64,000 nucleotides of DNA from the NCBI RefSeq assembly GCF_018437235.1, contig NZ_JAAMFJ010000001.1:496001-560000 (forward strand), read 5' to 3'. The stretch's first letter is position 1; every line of letters begins with the position of its first letter. The translations under genes were made by a program, and so were the position numbers. This stretch comes from Fructobacillus papyrifericola (GTDB lineage: Bacteria > Bacillota > Bacilli > Lactobacillales > Lactobacillaceae). Shown piece by piece: positions 22,825 to 32,416 of the stretch. The notes beneath the pieces are model-generated. The model was given only the letters and a program-made list of their open reading frames with translations, searched no databases and had not been told where the DNA came from.

Positions 22825-24666
22825 TTACTTGTTCTTGCGCTTGGCGGCCTTTTCACGCTCACCAGTGTTCAAGATTTCCTTACGGATACGAACGTTTTCA
22901 GGCGTTACTTCAACGTATTCGTCATCGTTCAAGAATTCAAGCGATGCTTCCAAGTTCATGTCGCGTGGCGTCTTGATTGAAGCCGTTTGGTCCTTGTTCG
23001 ATGAACGAACGTTTGACTGTGGCTTCATCTTTGTCACGTTAACGGAGATATCGTTGTCACGGGCGTTCATACCCACAACCATTCCTTCATAAACGTCAAC
23101 ACCAGCACCAACGAACATTTGACCACGGTCTTCAACACCCATGATGGCGTAGTTGGTCGTTTGTCCCTGGTTGATTGAGACCAAGGCACCGTTACGACGA
23201 CCTGGGGCCCAGTTCTTAACCATTGGACGGTATTCTGCATAGGTGTGGTTGTAGATTCCATAACCGTGCGTTGCCGTCATGAATTCCGTTGAGTAACCAA
23301 TCAAACCACGTGATGGGGCCATGTAAGTCAAACGAGTCTGGCCGTTTCCAACTGACTCCATGTTTTGCATTTCACCCTTACGTTGGTTCAATGAGTCGAT
23401 AACGGCTGATGAGTATTCGTCAGGCGTATCGATTTGAACGGATTCGTATGGTTCAGACTTGACACCGTCGATGTCTCGGAAGATAACCTGTGGACGTGAA
23501 GCTTGCAATTCGAAGCCTTCACGACGCATGTTTTCAATCAAGATTGACAAGTGCAATTCACCACGACCAGAAACAAGCCATGCACCGGCTTGGTCCGTGT
23601 CTTCAACACGGAGAGAAACGTCCGTGTGCAATTCGCGGTGCAAACGGTCTTCAATTTGACGGGCCGTCACGAACTTTCCTTCACGACCAGCAAAGGGGCT
23701 GTCGTTTTGACGGAAAGTCATTTGCAAAGTAGGTTCATCGATACGAAGCAATGGCAATGCTTCAGGATGTTCTGGATCAACAACCGTTTCACCAACGTTG
23801 ATGTCTTCCATACCTGAAACGGCAATCAAATCACCGGCCTTGGCTTCCTTGATGTCAACTTGGTCCAAACCAATGAAACCAGCCAACTTCGTAACACGGA
23901 AGTCTTGGGTAGAACCGTCCAACTTCATCACGCGCACGTTGTCACCGACTTTGATTGTTCCACGCTTAACACGACCGATACCGATACGACCAACGAAGTC
24001 GTTATAGTCCAACATGGCAACTTGGAACTGCAATGGTTCGTCTGAGTTGTCCACTGGGGCAGGAATCGTTTCGAAGACCGTGTCAAAGATTGGCTTCATC
24101 GTGTGTTCTTGCGTGTCAACTTCAGGATCCAATGACGTGGTTCCGTTCATGGCTGAAGCGAAGATCACTGGGAAGTCCAAGTCATCTTCGTCGGCACCCA
24201 ATTCGATGAACAAGTCCAAGACTTCGTCGACAACTTCTGCCGGACGGGCACCAGGACGGTCCACCTTGTTCACGATAACGATTGGGGTCAAGTGTTGTTC
24301 GAAGGCCTTCTTCAAAACGAAACGAGTCTGTGGCATCGTTCCTTCAAAGGCGTCGACAACCAAGAGAACACCGTCAACCATTCCCATGATACGTTCAACT
24401 TCTCCACCGAAATCGGCGTGACCTGGGGTGTCCAGGATGTTGATTTGCTTGTCACCAACACGAACGGCCGTGTTCTTTGAAAGGATCGTGATTCCACGTT
24501 CCTTTTCAATGTCGTTGGTGTCCATGGCACGGTCGCCCAAAGCGGCTTCCTTACGGGCGTCCATTGTGTCGGACTGCTTAAGCAATTCGTTCACCAACGT
24601 TGTCTTTCCGTGATCGACGTGGGCGATGATTGCAATGTTACGAATATCTTCGCGAAGATTTGCCAA
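22825..24666 (-). CDS. typA: Ribosome-associated translational GTPase TypA/BipA
   Basis: A 613-residue member of the EF-G-like GTPases acting in ribosome assembly and stress adaptation. G1 is AHVDHGKT (about residues 15-22), G3 is DTPGHADFGGE, G4 is NKVDR and G5 lies in the SAMNG segment; EF-G-like domains II, III and V and the TypA-specific C-terminal domain (LIGYSTEFMTATHG) follow. Normal length. AAAAGGAG precedes the ATG. It is the last chromosomal gene before tRNA-Ser. Confidence 0.97.
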   Translation of the reverse strand: MANLREDIRNIAIIAHVDHGKTTLVNELLKQSDTMDARKEAALGDRAMDTNDIEKERGITILSKNTAVRVGDKQINILDTPGHADFGGEVERIMGMVDGVLLVVDAFEGTMPQTRFVLKKAFEQHLTPIVIVNKVDRPGARPAEVVDEVLDLFIELGADEDDLDFPVIFASAMNGTTSLDPEVDTQEHTMKPIFDTVFETIPAPVDNSDEPLQFQVAMLDYNDFVGRIGIGRVKRGTIKVGDNVRVMKLDGSTQDFRVTKLAGFIGLDQVDIKEAKAGDLIAVSGMEDINVGETVVDPEHPEALPLLRIDEPTLQMTFRQNDSPFAGREGKFVTARQIEDRLHRELHTDVSLRVEDTDQAGAWLVSGRGELHLSILIENMRREGFELQASRPQVIFRDIDGVKSEPYESVQIDTPDEYSSAVIDSLNQRKGEMQNMESVGNGQTRLTYMAPSRGLIGYSTEFMTATHGYGIYNHTYAEYRPMVKNWAPGRRNGALVSINQGQTTNYAIMGVEDRGQMFVGAGVDVYEGMVVGMNARDNDISVNVTKMKPQSNVRSSNKDQTASIKTPRDMNLEASLEFLNDDEYVEVTPENVRIRKEILNTGEREKAAKRKNK

Positions 24667-24699
24667 TGTTATGTGCTCCTTTTACTTAGCTACTCACAA

Positions 24700-24730
24700 G
24701 AAAGACTAGGAGGAATTCCCCTAGTCTTTT
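24700..24730 (-). terminator. Terminator overlapping the phosphatase stop codon
   Basis: AAAGACTAGG and CCTAGTCTTT pair across about nine bases, followed by CTTG on the minus strand; the stop codon of the phosphatase gene is within the stem. Confidence 0.7.
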
Positions 24731-25518
24731 GCCATCTTGCTTATCTCGCGATGAATCTCGTTTGTAGCGATTAATACTGTGTTTGATAGTAGCATATCCG
24801 GACTGCTTCCGTCAAGGTTTTTTACTTGATAGGAAAGCCCCTCAGCAAGCGCTCTGCCGGCCGCTAAATCCCAGGGCGATAACTTGGATAAATAGGCCGA
24901 AGCAGAACCCGTCAATAAGCGAGTAAATGATATTCCCGCAGAGCCCAATACACGGAAAGCCCGGGCCCTTTCGGCAAAGGCAGCATAGGGCTTTTCACCA
25001 GTTACCAAGCGCCGTCCGGAAACCAAAACCACGGTATCTTCCAAGCCTAAATCAGCTACTGCTGCAAGCTTTTGGTCATCCAAATAGACACCCGTCTGCT
25101 TTCCCCCGTGAAAAAGTCGTCCCTCCGGGACATCACAGATAAAGCCAAGGATGGGCTTCCCGTCTTCATACAAAGCCACCATGATGGCATAATCCCGGTC
25201 TTCTAGAACAAAGTTCAGCGTGCCGTCGATTGGGTCGACAAACCAGACTTGGCCAGCCATGCTTTTTGCCTTAGCCTCACCCGCTTCCTCACAGACAAAG
25301 CGGGCCTCTGCATCCAAAGACTGAATCTTTTCAATCAGAACGCGCTGGTTTTCGCGGTCCAAATCGGTCACCAAGTTGCGCTTATCCCCTTTCTTACAGG
25401 AGACGGCTAAATGGTGGTGGGCCCGAAGGGTTTTGGTTTCCCTTGCCAAATCCAAAACCCAGCGGGAAACTTGTTCATCAACCGCTTTAATTTTCTCAGT
25501 CGTTGAAAGATCAAGCAC
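24721..25518 (-). CDS. Inositol monophosphatase family protein
   Basis: A 265-residue Mg-dependent sugar-phosphate phosphatase. Motif 1 is DPIDGTLNF (about residues 98-106), the upstream glutamate is in CEEAGEA, and motif 2 is WDLAAGRAL near the C-terminus. Family members remove phosphate from inositol-1-phosphate, fructose-1,6-bisphosphate or PAP; the substrate here is not evident. It overlaps the UPF0223 gene by 8 bp, a common pairing in Lactobacillales. Confidence 0.9.
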   Translation of the reverse strand: MLDLSTTEKIKAVDEQVSRWVLDLARETKTLRAHHHLAVSCKKGDKRNLVTDLDRENQRVLIEKIQSLDAEARFVCEEAGEAKAKSMAGQVWFVDPIDGTLNFVLEDRDYAIMVALYEDGKPILGFICDVPEGRLFHGGKQTGVYLDDQKLAAVADLGLEDTVVLVSGRRLVTGEKPYAAFAERARAFRVLGSAGISFTRLLTGSASAYLSKLSPWDLAAGRALAEGLSYQVKNLDGSSPDMLLSNTVLIATNEIHREISKMAKD

Positions 25519-25786
25519 CCTTAATCACCTTCTTCTCCGATTGCTTGGCCAACTGAATGGTCTTATAGATGGAACGGCCCGTCTGTTCTTCAAAGTCACG
25601 GTCGAAGCGTTTTTGTTCGGACTTGGCCGGCATCACTTGAAGAAAGTCATGGTAAGCGTCTAGCAGCTGCTCTTTATCACAGCCGTTTTCATAGACCTGC
25701 AAAACGGCGTCCACCAATTGCGAGACCGCAATCATGTCTTTTGTATCCCAGTTACCGTCAATTGGTAGTTGATAGTTATCCGCCAT
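25511..25786 (-). CDS. UPF0223 family protein (YktA-like)
   Basis: A 91-residue protein matching UPF0223: YQLPIDGNWDTKDMIAVSQL, the YENGCDKEQLLDAYHDFLQV segment and FEEQTGRSIYKTI. Function is unknown, although structures of family members exist. First gene of a two-gene unit with the phosphatase. Confidence 0.85.
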   Translation of the reverse strand: MADNYQLPIDGNWDTKDMIAVSQLVDAVLQVYENGCDKEQLLDAYHDFLQVMPAKSEQKRFDRDFEEQTGRSIYKTIQLAKQSEKKVIKGA

Positions 25787-25951
25787 TTTCTTGCCTCGTT
25801 TCTTTCTGCTTAAGTCCAGTTTATCAAGAATCAGACGGCTTTTCTACTTGCCTGGCATTAATAAGCGCACTTACATGACTTTTCTTTAGTTTACAAGAGA
25901 GAGAACTTTTTAGGAAAGCCCCTTCTCTTGCCCCTTTTGCCTGCTTTTTTG

Positions 25952-25957
25952 CTATAC
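25952..25957 (+). promoter_or_regulatory. Candidate -10 box for def
   Basis: TATACT preceded by TGC, about 33 bases before the def ATG; no convincing -35 at 17 bp. Listed as a -10 match only. Confidence 0.4.
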
Positions 25958-25989
25958 TAGAAAGGACGAAAAGAAAGGTGGCGTGAACC

Positions 25990-26565
25990 ATGACCATTCG
26001 ATTTACCATGGACAAGATTACAAAGGACGGCGATCCCGTCTTGCGCAAGCAGGCAGAACCCGTTCCATTTCCGCTTTCAGACGAACACCGTCAGTTAGCC
26101 GAAGACATGATGACCTACTTGGTCGTCTCCCAAGATCCCGAAGCAAACGAACCTTACGGCTTGCGACCAGGTGTCGGCTTAGCTGCCAACCAGGTTGGTG
26201 AGTCCTTGCAGATGGCTGCCATTTTGATTCCTTCAGAAGACCCGGCCGAAGAAGACGAAGAACCCTATTTCAAGGGCGTTATCTTCAACCCGGTCATCAT
26301 TTCTGAAACGGTGGGTCGGACGGCTCTTGAAACTGGTGAGGGCTGCCTCTCGGTTGACCAAGACGTGCCCGGCTTCGTTCCCCGCTCTAAAAAAATCAAG
26401 GTTCGCTACCAAGATGAAAAGGGCGATACCTACGAAAAGACTTTGCGCAACTACCCCGCCATCGTCTTCCAACACGAAATCGATCACCTGCACGGCAAGC
26501 TCTACTACGACCACATCGACAAAGCCGAACCCTGGCACGTGGATGACAGCACAAAATATGTTTAA
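25990..26565 (+). CDS. def: Peptide deformylase
   Basis: A 191-residue metalloenzyme that removes the N-formyl group from nascent proteins. All three motifs are present: GVGLAANQ (motif 1, about residues 58-65), EGCLSV (motif 2) and HEIDHLHG (motif 3, metal-binding HExxH form). The insertion before motif 2 is typical of Gram-positive type 2 deformylases. GAAAGG precedes the ATG. One of few plus-strand genes in this part of the window. Confidence 0.97.
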   Translation: MTIRFTMDKITKDGDPVLRKQAEPVPFPLSDEHRQLAEDMMTYLVVSQDPEANEPYGLRPGVGLAANQVGESLQMAAILIPSEDPAEEDEEPYFKGVIFNPVIISETVGRTALETGEGCLSVDQDVPGFVPRSKKIKVRYQDEKGDTYEKTLRNYPAIVFQHEIDHLHGKLYYDHIDKAEPWHVDDSTKYV

Positions 26566-26576
26566 ACTCAATTAAC

Positions 26577-26610
26577 AAAAAGGATGCGAAGCAAATTTCG
26601 CATCCTTTTT
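26577..26610 (+). terminator. Terminator of def
   Basis: AAAAGGATGCGAA pairs with TTCGCATCCTTTT, with T run. Confidence 0.88.
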
Positions 26611-26619
26611 AAATCCTAC

Positions 26620-26652
26620 AAAAAAGTCGTTCGGTCAACCGAACGACTTTTT
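26620..26652 (-). terminator. Terminator of dnaJ
   Basis: AAAAAGTCGTTCGGT and ACCGAACGACTTTTT pair across two bases and end the minus-strand dnaJ transcript. Confidence 0.88.
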
Positions 26653-26656
26653 ACTT

Positions 26657-27559
26657 TCACTTAAACATACCCTTTTTAGTCTTAGCAGAAGCGGCGGCAA
26701 AGGCCTGCAAGGCTGCCTTCTGCTCCTTGTTCAGCTTGGTTGGCACCGTGACGTTGATAATCACGTACTCGTTACCAAAGCCAGCGCCGCGAAGGCGTGG
26801 AGCCCCCTTGCCGGCTAAGCGGAAGCGGCGGCCGTTTTGTGTACCAGCCGGCACCTTCAACTTCACGTCACCGTGAACCGTCTTAACGGGGATTTCAGCA
26901 CCCATGGCCGCCGTGATGAAGTCGATATCCTGTTGGACGTAGATATCCGCTCCGTCACGCTCGAAGCCTTCCTTTGAAGCACCAACGGTGAAAACCACGA
27001 AGAGGTCCCCGTGAGGGCCGCCGTTTACACCGGCTTCACCTTGACCTGCCAGGCGCATCTGCTGACCGGTTTCAACACCGGCTGGCACCTTGACTTTGAC
27101 CTCGTGTTGCTTGGCATCGCCCTGAGACTGGGTGTACTTGACGTGCTTTTCGGTTCCAAAGATGGCCTCTTCAAAAGTCAACTGCATCCGGTACTGCAAG
27201 TCCCGTCCCTTACGTGGGGCGTTTGGATCCTGCTGGAAGCCGCCACCAAACATTTGCGAGAAGATGTCGCCCAAGTCGGAGAAGTCACCAAAGCCTTGCG
27301 CTCCGCCACCACCGAAGCCGCCAAAGCCACCTTGGCCGTTAGCACCAGCTGAACCAAATTGGTCGTATTGCTGACGCTTTTGTGGGTCACCTAAGGTTTC
27401 CCAGGCTTCTTGGACTTCCTTATACTTATCCTCTGCCCCCGGTTCGTGGTTCAAATCGGGGTGGTACTTCTTGGATAATTTCCGGTAGGCCTTTTTGATT
27501 TCGTCTTGGCTGGCGTCCTTTGAAACGCCGAGTCGATCATAAAATTCCGTATTATTCAC
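26657..27559 (-). CDS. DnaJ-type co-chaperone without zinc finger
   Basis: A 300-residue Hsp40. The J domain is at residues 1-70 with HPD at 33-35, a Gly/Phe-rich segment runs to about 115, and two DnaJ C-terminal peptide-binding domains follow. The four CxxCxGxG repeats of canonical (type I) DnaJ are absent: no Cys is visible in the protein. It is therefore type II (CbpA/DjlB-like), yet it sits in the usual dnaJ place directly downstream of dnaK. It would deliver clients to DnaK and stimulate its ATPase. GGAGC precedes the ATG. Confidence 0.88.
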   Translation of the reverse strand: MNNTEFYDRLGVSKDASQDEIKKAYRKLSKKYHPDLNHEPGAEDKYKEVQEAWETLGDPQKRQQYDQFGSAGANGQGGFGGFGGGGAQGFGDFSDLGDIFSQMFGGGFQQDPNAPRKGRDLQYRMQLTFEEAIFGTEKHVKYTQSQGDAKQHEVKVKVPAGVETGQQMRLAGQGEAGVNGGPHGDLFVVFTVGASKEGFERDGADIYVQQDIDFITAAMGAEIPVKTVHGDVKLKVPAGTQNGRRFRLAGKGAPRLRGAGFGNEYVIINVTVPTKLNKEQKAALQAFAAASAKTKKGMFK

Positions 27560-27587
27560 AAGCAGCTCCTTTATTTCTTAGTATGTA

Positions 27588-27617
27588 CAACAGGCTAGGT
27601 TCCCCTAGCCTGTTTTT
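27588..27617. terminator. Hairpin between dnaK and dnaJ
   Basis: AACAGGCTAGG pairs with CTAGCCTGTT. The T run follows the stem on the plus strand, not on the minus strand where dnaK is transcribed. So it may be a weak or processing hairpin within the dnaK-dnaJ transcript instead of a full terminator. Confidence 0.55.
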
Positions 27618-27646
27618 GTATTGAAAAGCTGGACTAAAAAGTCGAA

Positions 27647-29509
27647 TTACTTCTTGTCGTCATCGTTGACTTCTTCGAAGTCACCGTCGACCGTGTTGTC
27701 GTCCTTTGCTTGTCCTTGACCAGTTTGACCCTGTGCACCATCAGCGGCACCCTGTGCCTGTTGTGCTTGCTGGTAAAGCTTTGTTGCCAATTCAGAAGCA
27801 ACCTTAGACAAGGCGTCAGACTTGTCCTTCAAGTCAGTCAAGTCGGCATCTTCAGCAGCTGCCTCTTCCTTGGCCTTCTTCAAGGCTTCCAAAGCATCCT
27901 TGGTTGGCTTTACGTCGTCTTCTGACAACTTGTCACCAACTTCTTCCAAAGTCTTTTCCGTCTGGAAGATCAATTGATCGGCGTTGTTGCGCGTTTCAAC
28001 GGCTTCCTTCTTCTTGTTGTCGGCTTCTTCGTTTGCCTTGGCGTCGTTCATCATCTTTTCGATTTCGTCATCTGACAAACCACCGGCAGCTTGAATGGTA
28101 ATCTTTTGTTCCTTCTGCGTACCAAGGTCCTTAGCGGAAACGTTCACGATTCCGTTACGGTCGATATCGAAGGTAACTTCGATTTGTGGGACACCACGTG
28201 GGGCTGCCGGAATGTCAGCCAATTGGAAGCGACCCAATGTCTTGTTATCGGCAGCCATTGAACGCTCACCTTGCAAGACGTGGATATCAACGGCTGGTTG
28301 GTTATCAGCGGCCGTTGAGAAGACCTGTGACTTTGACGTAGGAATGGTCGTGTTACGTTCGATCAACTTCGTGAACACACCACCCATCGTTTCGATACCA
28401 AGTGACAAAGGCGTCACGTCCAAGAGGACAACGTCCTTGACGTCACCCGTGATCACACCACCTTGAACAGCGGCACCAAGGGCAACGGCTTCATCAGGGT
28501 TGATGGAGTGGTTAGGTTCCTTACCCGTCAACTTCTTAACGGATTCTTGGACGGCTGGGATACGCGTTGAACCACCGTTCAAGATGACTTCGTCGATGTC
28601 ATCAAATGACAAGCCGGCATCCTTCAAGGCGTTCAAAACAGGTTGTTCGGCCTTCTTAACCAAGTCGGCCGTCAACTCGTTGAACTTTGCACGGGTCAAT
28701 GACGTTTGCAAGTGCAAAGGTCCCTGGTCACCAGAGGCGATAAATGGCAAGTCGATTTGTGCTTCAGTAGCTGAAGACAAGGTCTTCTTTGCCTGTTCTG
28801 CGGCATCCTTCAAACGTTGCAAGGCCAACTTGTCTTGCTTCAAATCAATGCCGTTTTCCTTCTTGAATTCATCGGCCAAGTAGTCGATGATCTTTTCATC
28901 AAAGTTGTCACCACCAAGGTGCGTGTCACCGTTTGTTGACAAAACTTCGAAGACACCGTCACCCAATTCGAGGACGGAAACATCAAAGGTTCCACCACCC
29001 AAATCGTAAACGAGAATCTTTTCGTCCTTGTCCAACTTGTCCAAACCATAAGCCAAGGCTGCGGCCGTTGGTTCGTTAATGATACGTTCAACCTTCAAAC
29101 CGGCAATCTTACCAGCATCCTTGGTTGCTTGACGTTGGGCATCGTTAAAGTAGGCAGGAACCGTGATAACGGCCTGGTCGACTTTTTCACCCAAGTAGTC
29201 TTCGGCATAACCCTTGATGTACTGCAAGATCATGGCTGAGATTTCTTGTGGCGTGTATTCCTTATCGCCAACCTTTACCTTGTAACCGGCTTCTCCCATG
29301 TGTGACTTGATTGATGAAATCGTGTCGGGGTTCGTGATGGCCTGGCGCTTTGCCACGTCACCAACTTGGCTTTCGCCGTTCTTAAATGAGACAACAGAAG
29401 GTGTTGTCCGGCCACCGTCAGGGTTGGTGATAATCTTTGGCTTACCACCTTCCAAGACAGCAACTGCAGAGTTCGTCGTTCCTAAATCAATACCAATAAT
29501 CTTTGACAT
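27647..29509 (-). CDS. dnaK: Hsp70 chaperone DnaK
   Basis: A 620-residue chaperone. The N-terminal ATPase domain starts GIDLGTTNS and has [17 protein letters not shown], the [12 protein letters not shown] phosphate loop and the [11 protein letters not shown] segment; the linker [13 protein letters not shown] leads into the substrate-binding domain, and a lid with a Gln/Gly-rich acidic tail ends the protein. It lacks the 24-residue insertion of Gram-negative DnaK, as in other Gram-positives. Part of the HrcA-controlled cluster. Confidence 0.98.
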   Translation of the reverse strand: MSKIIGIDLGTTNSAVAVLEGGKPKIITNPDGGRTTPSVVSFKNGESQVGDVAKRQAITNPDTISSIKSHMGEAGYKVKVGDKEYTPQEISAMILQYIKGYAEDYLGEKVDQAVITVPAYFNDAQRQATKDAGKIAGLKVERIINEPTAAALAYGLDKLDKDEKILVYDLGGGTFDVSVLELGDGVFEVLSTNGDTHLGGDNFDEKIIDYLADEFKKENGIDLKQDKLALQRLKDAAEQAKKTLSSATEAQIDLPFIASGDQGPLHLQTSLTRAKFNELTADLVKKAEQPVLNALKDAGLSFDDIDEVILNGGSTRIPAVQESVKKLTGKEPNHSINPDEAVALGAAVQGGVITGDVKDVVLLDVTPLSLGIETMGGVFTKLIERNTTIPTSKSQVFSTAADNQPAVDIHVLQGERSMAADNKTLGRFQLADIPAAPRGVPQIEVTFDIDRNGIVNVSAKDLGTQKEQKITIQAAGGLSDDEIEKMMNDAKANEEADNKKKEAVETRNNADQLIFQTEKTLEEVGDKLSEDDVKPTKDALEALKKAKEEAAAEDADLTDLKDKSDALSKVASELATKLYQQAQQAQGAADGAQGQTGQGQAKDDNTVDGDFEEVNDDDKK

Positions 29510-29608
29510 ATTCGATACTCCTTTGATTTTTTAATCAACATTTTTAGCTTTTTTCGGTGTGGTGCGTTGGACGCTGAATCACCATATCGCAATATTATGT
29601 AAGTTCAC

Positions 29609-30187
29609 TTATTGAGCAACTGCAACCATGGCCGGGCGGATTACCCGATCATGAAGCATGTAGCCCTTTTGCAAAACAGAAGCCACTTGGTCAGCCTTGA
29701 GCTTTCCTTCGGCTGGCACCGTTTGCACACCCTGCATCGTCTGTGGGTCAAAGTCGTCACCGACCTGCCCAACTTCGACAATGCCGTTTTGCGTCAGAGC
29801 TGACTTCAAGGTCTTCAGGGTGATTTCAACACCCTTGTGAATCTGGGCAACTTGCTCGTCGCCGTCAACTTCAACCGCCAAGGCCCGCTCCAAGTTATCG
29901 ACAACGGGCAAGATGGCTTCGGCCAACTTCTGACCATCATACTTACGGATATTGGCCATTTCGCGGGCGTTACGGGTCTGAATGTTTTGAATCTCGGCCT
30001 GGGCCCGAAGCAGGTCGTCTTCCTTATCGGCCAACTGCTGCTTCATGTCAGCGACTGGATCCTTTTCGACTGACTCTTCTTTTTCTGGCTTCACTCCTTC
30101 TGGATTTTCACCAGCAAAGTCCTGGGCCTCTTCTTCGGCTTGGATTTCTTCTTCTTGAACTTGTTCTTCTTGATTTTCCTTGGCCAC
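29609..30187 (-). CDS. grpE: Nucleotide exchange factor GrpE
   Basis: A 192-residue homodimeric factor that releases ADP from DnaK. A long acidic, glutamate-rich N-terminus (about 50 residues) precedes the coiled-coil (AQAEIQNIQTRNAREM) and the compact beta domain with the VGDDFDPQTMQGVQTV and KGYMLHDRVIRPAMVAV segments. It starts 11 bp after hrcA ends, in the heat-shock operon. Confidence 0.97.
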   Translation of the reverse strand: MAKENQEEQVQEEEIQAEEEAQDFAGENPEGVKPEKEESVEKDPVADMKQQLADKEDDLLRAQAEIQNIQTRNAREMANIRKYDGQKLAEAILPVVDNLERALAVEVDGDEQVAQIHKGVEITLKTLKSALTQNGIVEVGQVGDDFDPQTMQGVQTVPAEGKLKADQVASVLQKGYMLHDRVIRPAMVAVAQ

Positions 30188-30198
30188 GGGAGCCTCCT

Positions 30199-31242
30199 TT
30201 ATCTAACGTATTCGATGAGTTTTGCATCCAGTGCCTGAGCAAAGGCGGATAGCAGTTTGGACAGTTCGGCGTAGGGCAGGCGCATCGGTCCAACCAAGGC
30301 AATCACCCCGCTGTCGTCTTGACCGACCGTAAAGGCCGTCGACAACATGGCAAAGTCTTGCAAGACCGGTGTATGTAGCTCCTCACCCAGGCGGATGTTA
30401 ATCGTCCCCTTCTTGGCCTTGGCCAAGTGGCGAACCGCATCCGGTGAATCGAAGAGCTCTAAGACCTTGCGGGCGGCTTTGACGTCTAGGTAGGCATCGT
30501 CTGCCACTTCCAGCAGGTTCAGCCGTCCCCCCAAGTGAACGGTTTCAGCAACCGATCTGGCGAGCACATCGCCGAAGAGTTGGAGAAAGGCGGTCGGACT
30601 TTCGATATTTCTCGAAAGCAAGACTGGCAACTGGTCAGAAGTCATCAGTGAGAGGACTTCGTGAACCGGTCGGCCAACCATCTGGGCGTTGATGTAAGCC
30701 ACCATGCCAGACAAAGAGTCCAAAGGCAATTCCTTTGGCAATCGGAAGGTTTGTGACGTGACTTTGCCATCCGAGGTGGCCAGCACGGCAATCACCTGCC
30801 GGTTTTCCATTGGAATCAACTGAAAGGACGAGATCTTCAGGTTGATTGGCTTGGGCTTCAAGACCAGGGCGGTCAAGCCGGTTTCCTTTGCCAAAAGCTT
30901 GGCCGTTTGATCCAGAAGTTCATCCAACTCGTGGAAGTTGCCCCGAATCTGTTTGGCCACCGTGGCAATCTCTTCGTTGGAGACCCCGGCCTGACCCATT
31001 AAATGGTCCAGGTAGTAACGGTATCCCTCAAGAGAAGGCACGCGACCAGCAGAGGTGTGCAGCTTCTTAATCAAGTCGGCTGCTTCCAAGCTCGACATCT
31101 CGTTTCGAATCGTTGCCGGCGAAACGTCCAAGTCAAGCTGGTCATGCAAGGTCTTTGACCCAACCGCGTGGGCCGTTTGCGTGTACTGGTAAATAATCGC
31201 GGCTAGAATCCGCTTTTGTCTTTCCGTTAACACGACAAGCAA
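30199..31242 (-). CDS. hrcA: Heat-inducible transcription repressor HrcA
   Basis: A 347-residue repressor that binds CIRCE and needs GroEL for activity. The N-terminal winged helix (LTERQKRILAAIIYQYTQT, VSPATIRNEMSSLE) is followed by the GAF-like and dimerisation domains, including the conserved GPMRLPY near the C-terminus. First gene of the operon, behind two CIRCE elements, so it is autoregulated. Confidence 0.97.
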   Translation of the reverse strand: MLVVLTERQKRILAAIIYQYTQTAHAVGSKTLHDQLDLDVSPATIRNEMSSLEAADLIKKLHTSAGRVPSLEGYRYYLDHLMGQAGVSNEEIATVAKQIRGNFHELDELLDQTAKLLAKETGLTALVLKPKPINLKISSFQLIPMENRQVIAVLATSDGKVTSQTFRLPKELPLDSLSGMVAYINAQMVGRPVHEVLSLMTSDQLPVLLSRNIESPTAFLQLFGDVLARSVAETVHLGGRLNLLEVADDAYLDVKAARKVLELFDSPDAVRHLAKAKKGTINIRLGEELHTPVLQDFAMLSTAFTVGQDDSGVIALVGPMRLPYAELSKLLSAFAQALDAKLIEYVR

Positions 31243-31257
31243 CCCACCTTTCTGTGA

Positions 31258-31284
31258 TTAGCACTCGATTAACTCAACTGCTAA
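31258..31284. promoter_or_regulatory. CIRCE element, degenerate copy
   Basis: TTAGCACTC, nine bases, then AACTGCTAA; the consensus right arm is GAGTGCTAA. It lies downstream of the hrcA -10, over the transcript start region. Confidence 0.75.
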
Positions 31285-31289
31285 TTCTT

Positions 31290-31317
31290 ATTATACGGAA
31301 TCTTTAACAGAATGCAA
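31290..31317 (-). promoter_or_regulatory. hrcA promoter
   Basis: On the minus strand TTGCAT (31312-31317), a 16-bp spacer, and TATAAT (31290-31295). It is flanked on both sides by CIRCE elements. Confidence 0.75.
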
Positions 31318-31323
31318 CCCTTT

Positions 31324-31350
31324 TTAGCACTCTTTTTATCAGAGTGCTAA
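31324..31350. promoter_or_regulatory. CIRCE element, perfect copy
   Basis: TTAGCACTC, nine bases, GAGTGCTAA: exact match to the consensus inverted repeat. It lies just upstream of the -35 of the hrcA promoter. Confidence 0.95.
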
Positions 31351-31401
31351 ATGAAGATTAAAAAGGGCTTTACAAAAGGATTTTGAAAGCAAGACAAAAT
31401 A

Positions 31402-31427
31402 AAAGAACTAGGCTTTCCCCTAGTTCT
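31402..31427 (-). terminator. Terminator of ribF
   Basis: On the minus strand AGAACTAGG and CCTAGTTCT pair, followed by TTTATTTT. The stem overlaps the ribF stop codon. Confidence 0.8.
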
Positions 31428-32370
31428 CTTCAAAGTATTTCAGACTGTCTTCTCGATCTTTTTTCAATTGTTCGACTAAGGCCTCTGCTCCAGAGAAGGC
31501 CACTTCGCCACGCAGGTAGTGCAGCCAATCGACTTTGACAAATTCGCCGTAGACCTCTTTTGAAAAGTCAAAGAGATTAATTTCCACCGTCACTGGCCGG
31601 CCCTTTTCAAAGGTCACGTTCCGGCCAATCGAGGCCATCCCCAAGACCCTTTTACCAGCAATTTCAACCGAAACAACGTAAACGCCAATGCCCGGCAGGC
31701 TTTCTTCCTCACTTGTCCAGATGTTAATCGTTGGAAAGCCCAGTGTGCGACCACGGGCATCCCCGTGAACAACGTAACCCGAAGTCTGGTGCGGCCGACC
31801 AAGACTTTCCTTAACAAAGTCAGCATCCCCTTCGGCCAGCTTTTGTCGGATGTTCCGCGAGGCGACTTTGACATCCTGATTGACAAGCGTCGTCTTCGAA
31901 ACGGCTTCGACAATGAAGCGCCCCTTGGCGTATTCGGCCAAATGAGCCATGTCCGCCTGCTCCTCCCGCCGACCATAGAGGTGATCAAAGCCAGCCACCA
32001 CCGCCTTGGCCTGTAGTGGCATGAGCACTTGGTCAACGAATTGTTCCGGCGACAAAGCCGCCAGGGCCGAAGTCAGGTTCAAGACGTAGACCCGGTCAAC
32101 GCCCAGTTCTTCCAGCAGTTCGACTTTTTGCTTGAGCGGTGTCAGCGCCCGCCAAGGCAAGGCCTGCTTTTCAAAAACCAGGCCAGGATAAGGCGTGTAG
32201 GTCAAAACAGCCAGCGGCAGACCCAATCGGTCGGCCTGCTCTTTGGCTGCTTGAATGACCGCCTGGTGGCCCAAGTGGACCCCGTCAAAAAATCCCATGG
32301 CCAAAACCTGCGGTCTGGCCTGCAATGAATTGTTATCCAATGGATAGTGAATTTGGTAAAGTTCTGTCAT
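31420..32370 (-). CDS. ribF: Bifunctional riboflavin kinase / FAD synthetase
   Basis: A 316-residue enzyme making FMN and FAD. The N-terminal adenylyltransferase domain has GFFDGVHLGHQAVI (about residues 27-40) and the nucleotidyltransferase SRNIRQKLAEGD motif; the C-terminal flavokinase domain has GRTLGFPTINIW and FDFSKEVYGEFVKVDW. In related genomes it usually lies directly after truB; here the surface-protein gene separates them. Confidence 0.97.
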   Translation of the reverse strand: MTELYQIHYPLDNNSLQARPQVLAMGFFDGVHLGHQAVIQAAKEQADRLGLPLAVLTYTPYPGLVFEKQALPWRALTPLKQKVELLEELGVDRVYVLNLTSALAALSPEQFVDQVLMPLQAKAVVAGFDHLYGRREEQADMAHLAEYAKGRFIVEAVSKTTLVNQDVKVASRNIRQKLAEGDADFVKESLGRPHQTSGYVVHGDARGRTLGFPTINIWTSEEESLPGIGVYVVSVEIAGKRVLGMASIGRNVTFEKGRPVTVEINLFDFSKEVYGEFVKVDWLHYLRGEVAFSGAEALVEQLKKDREDSLKYFEEN

Positions 32371-32416
32371 ACCTTCTATTATAACCTGTTTTGTCTAATT
32401 TGACTTTGGCTAAGAA

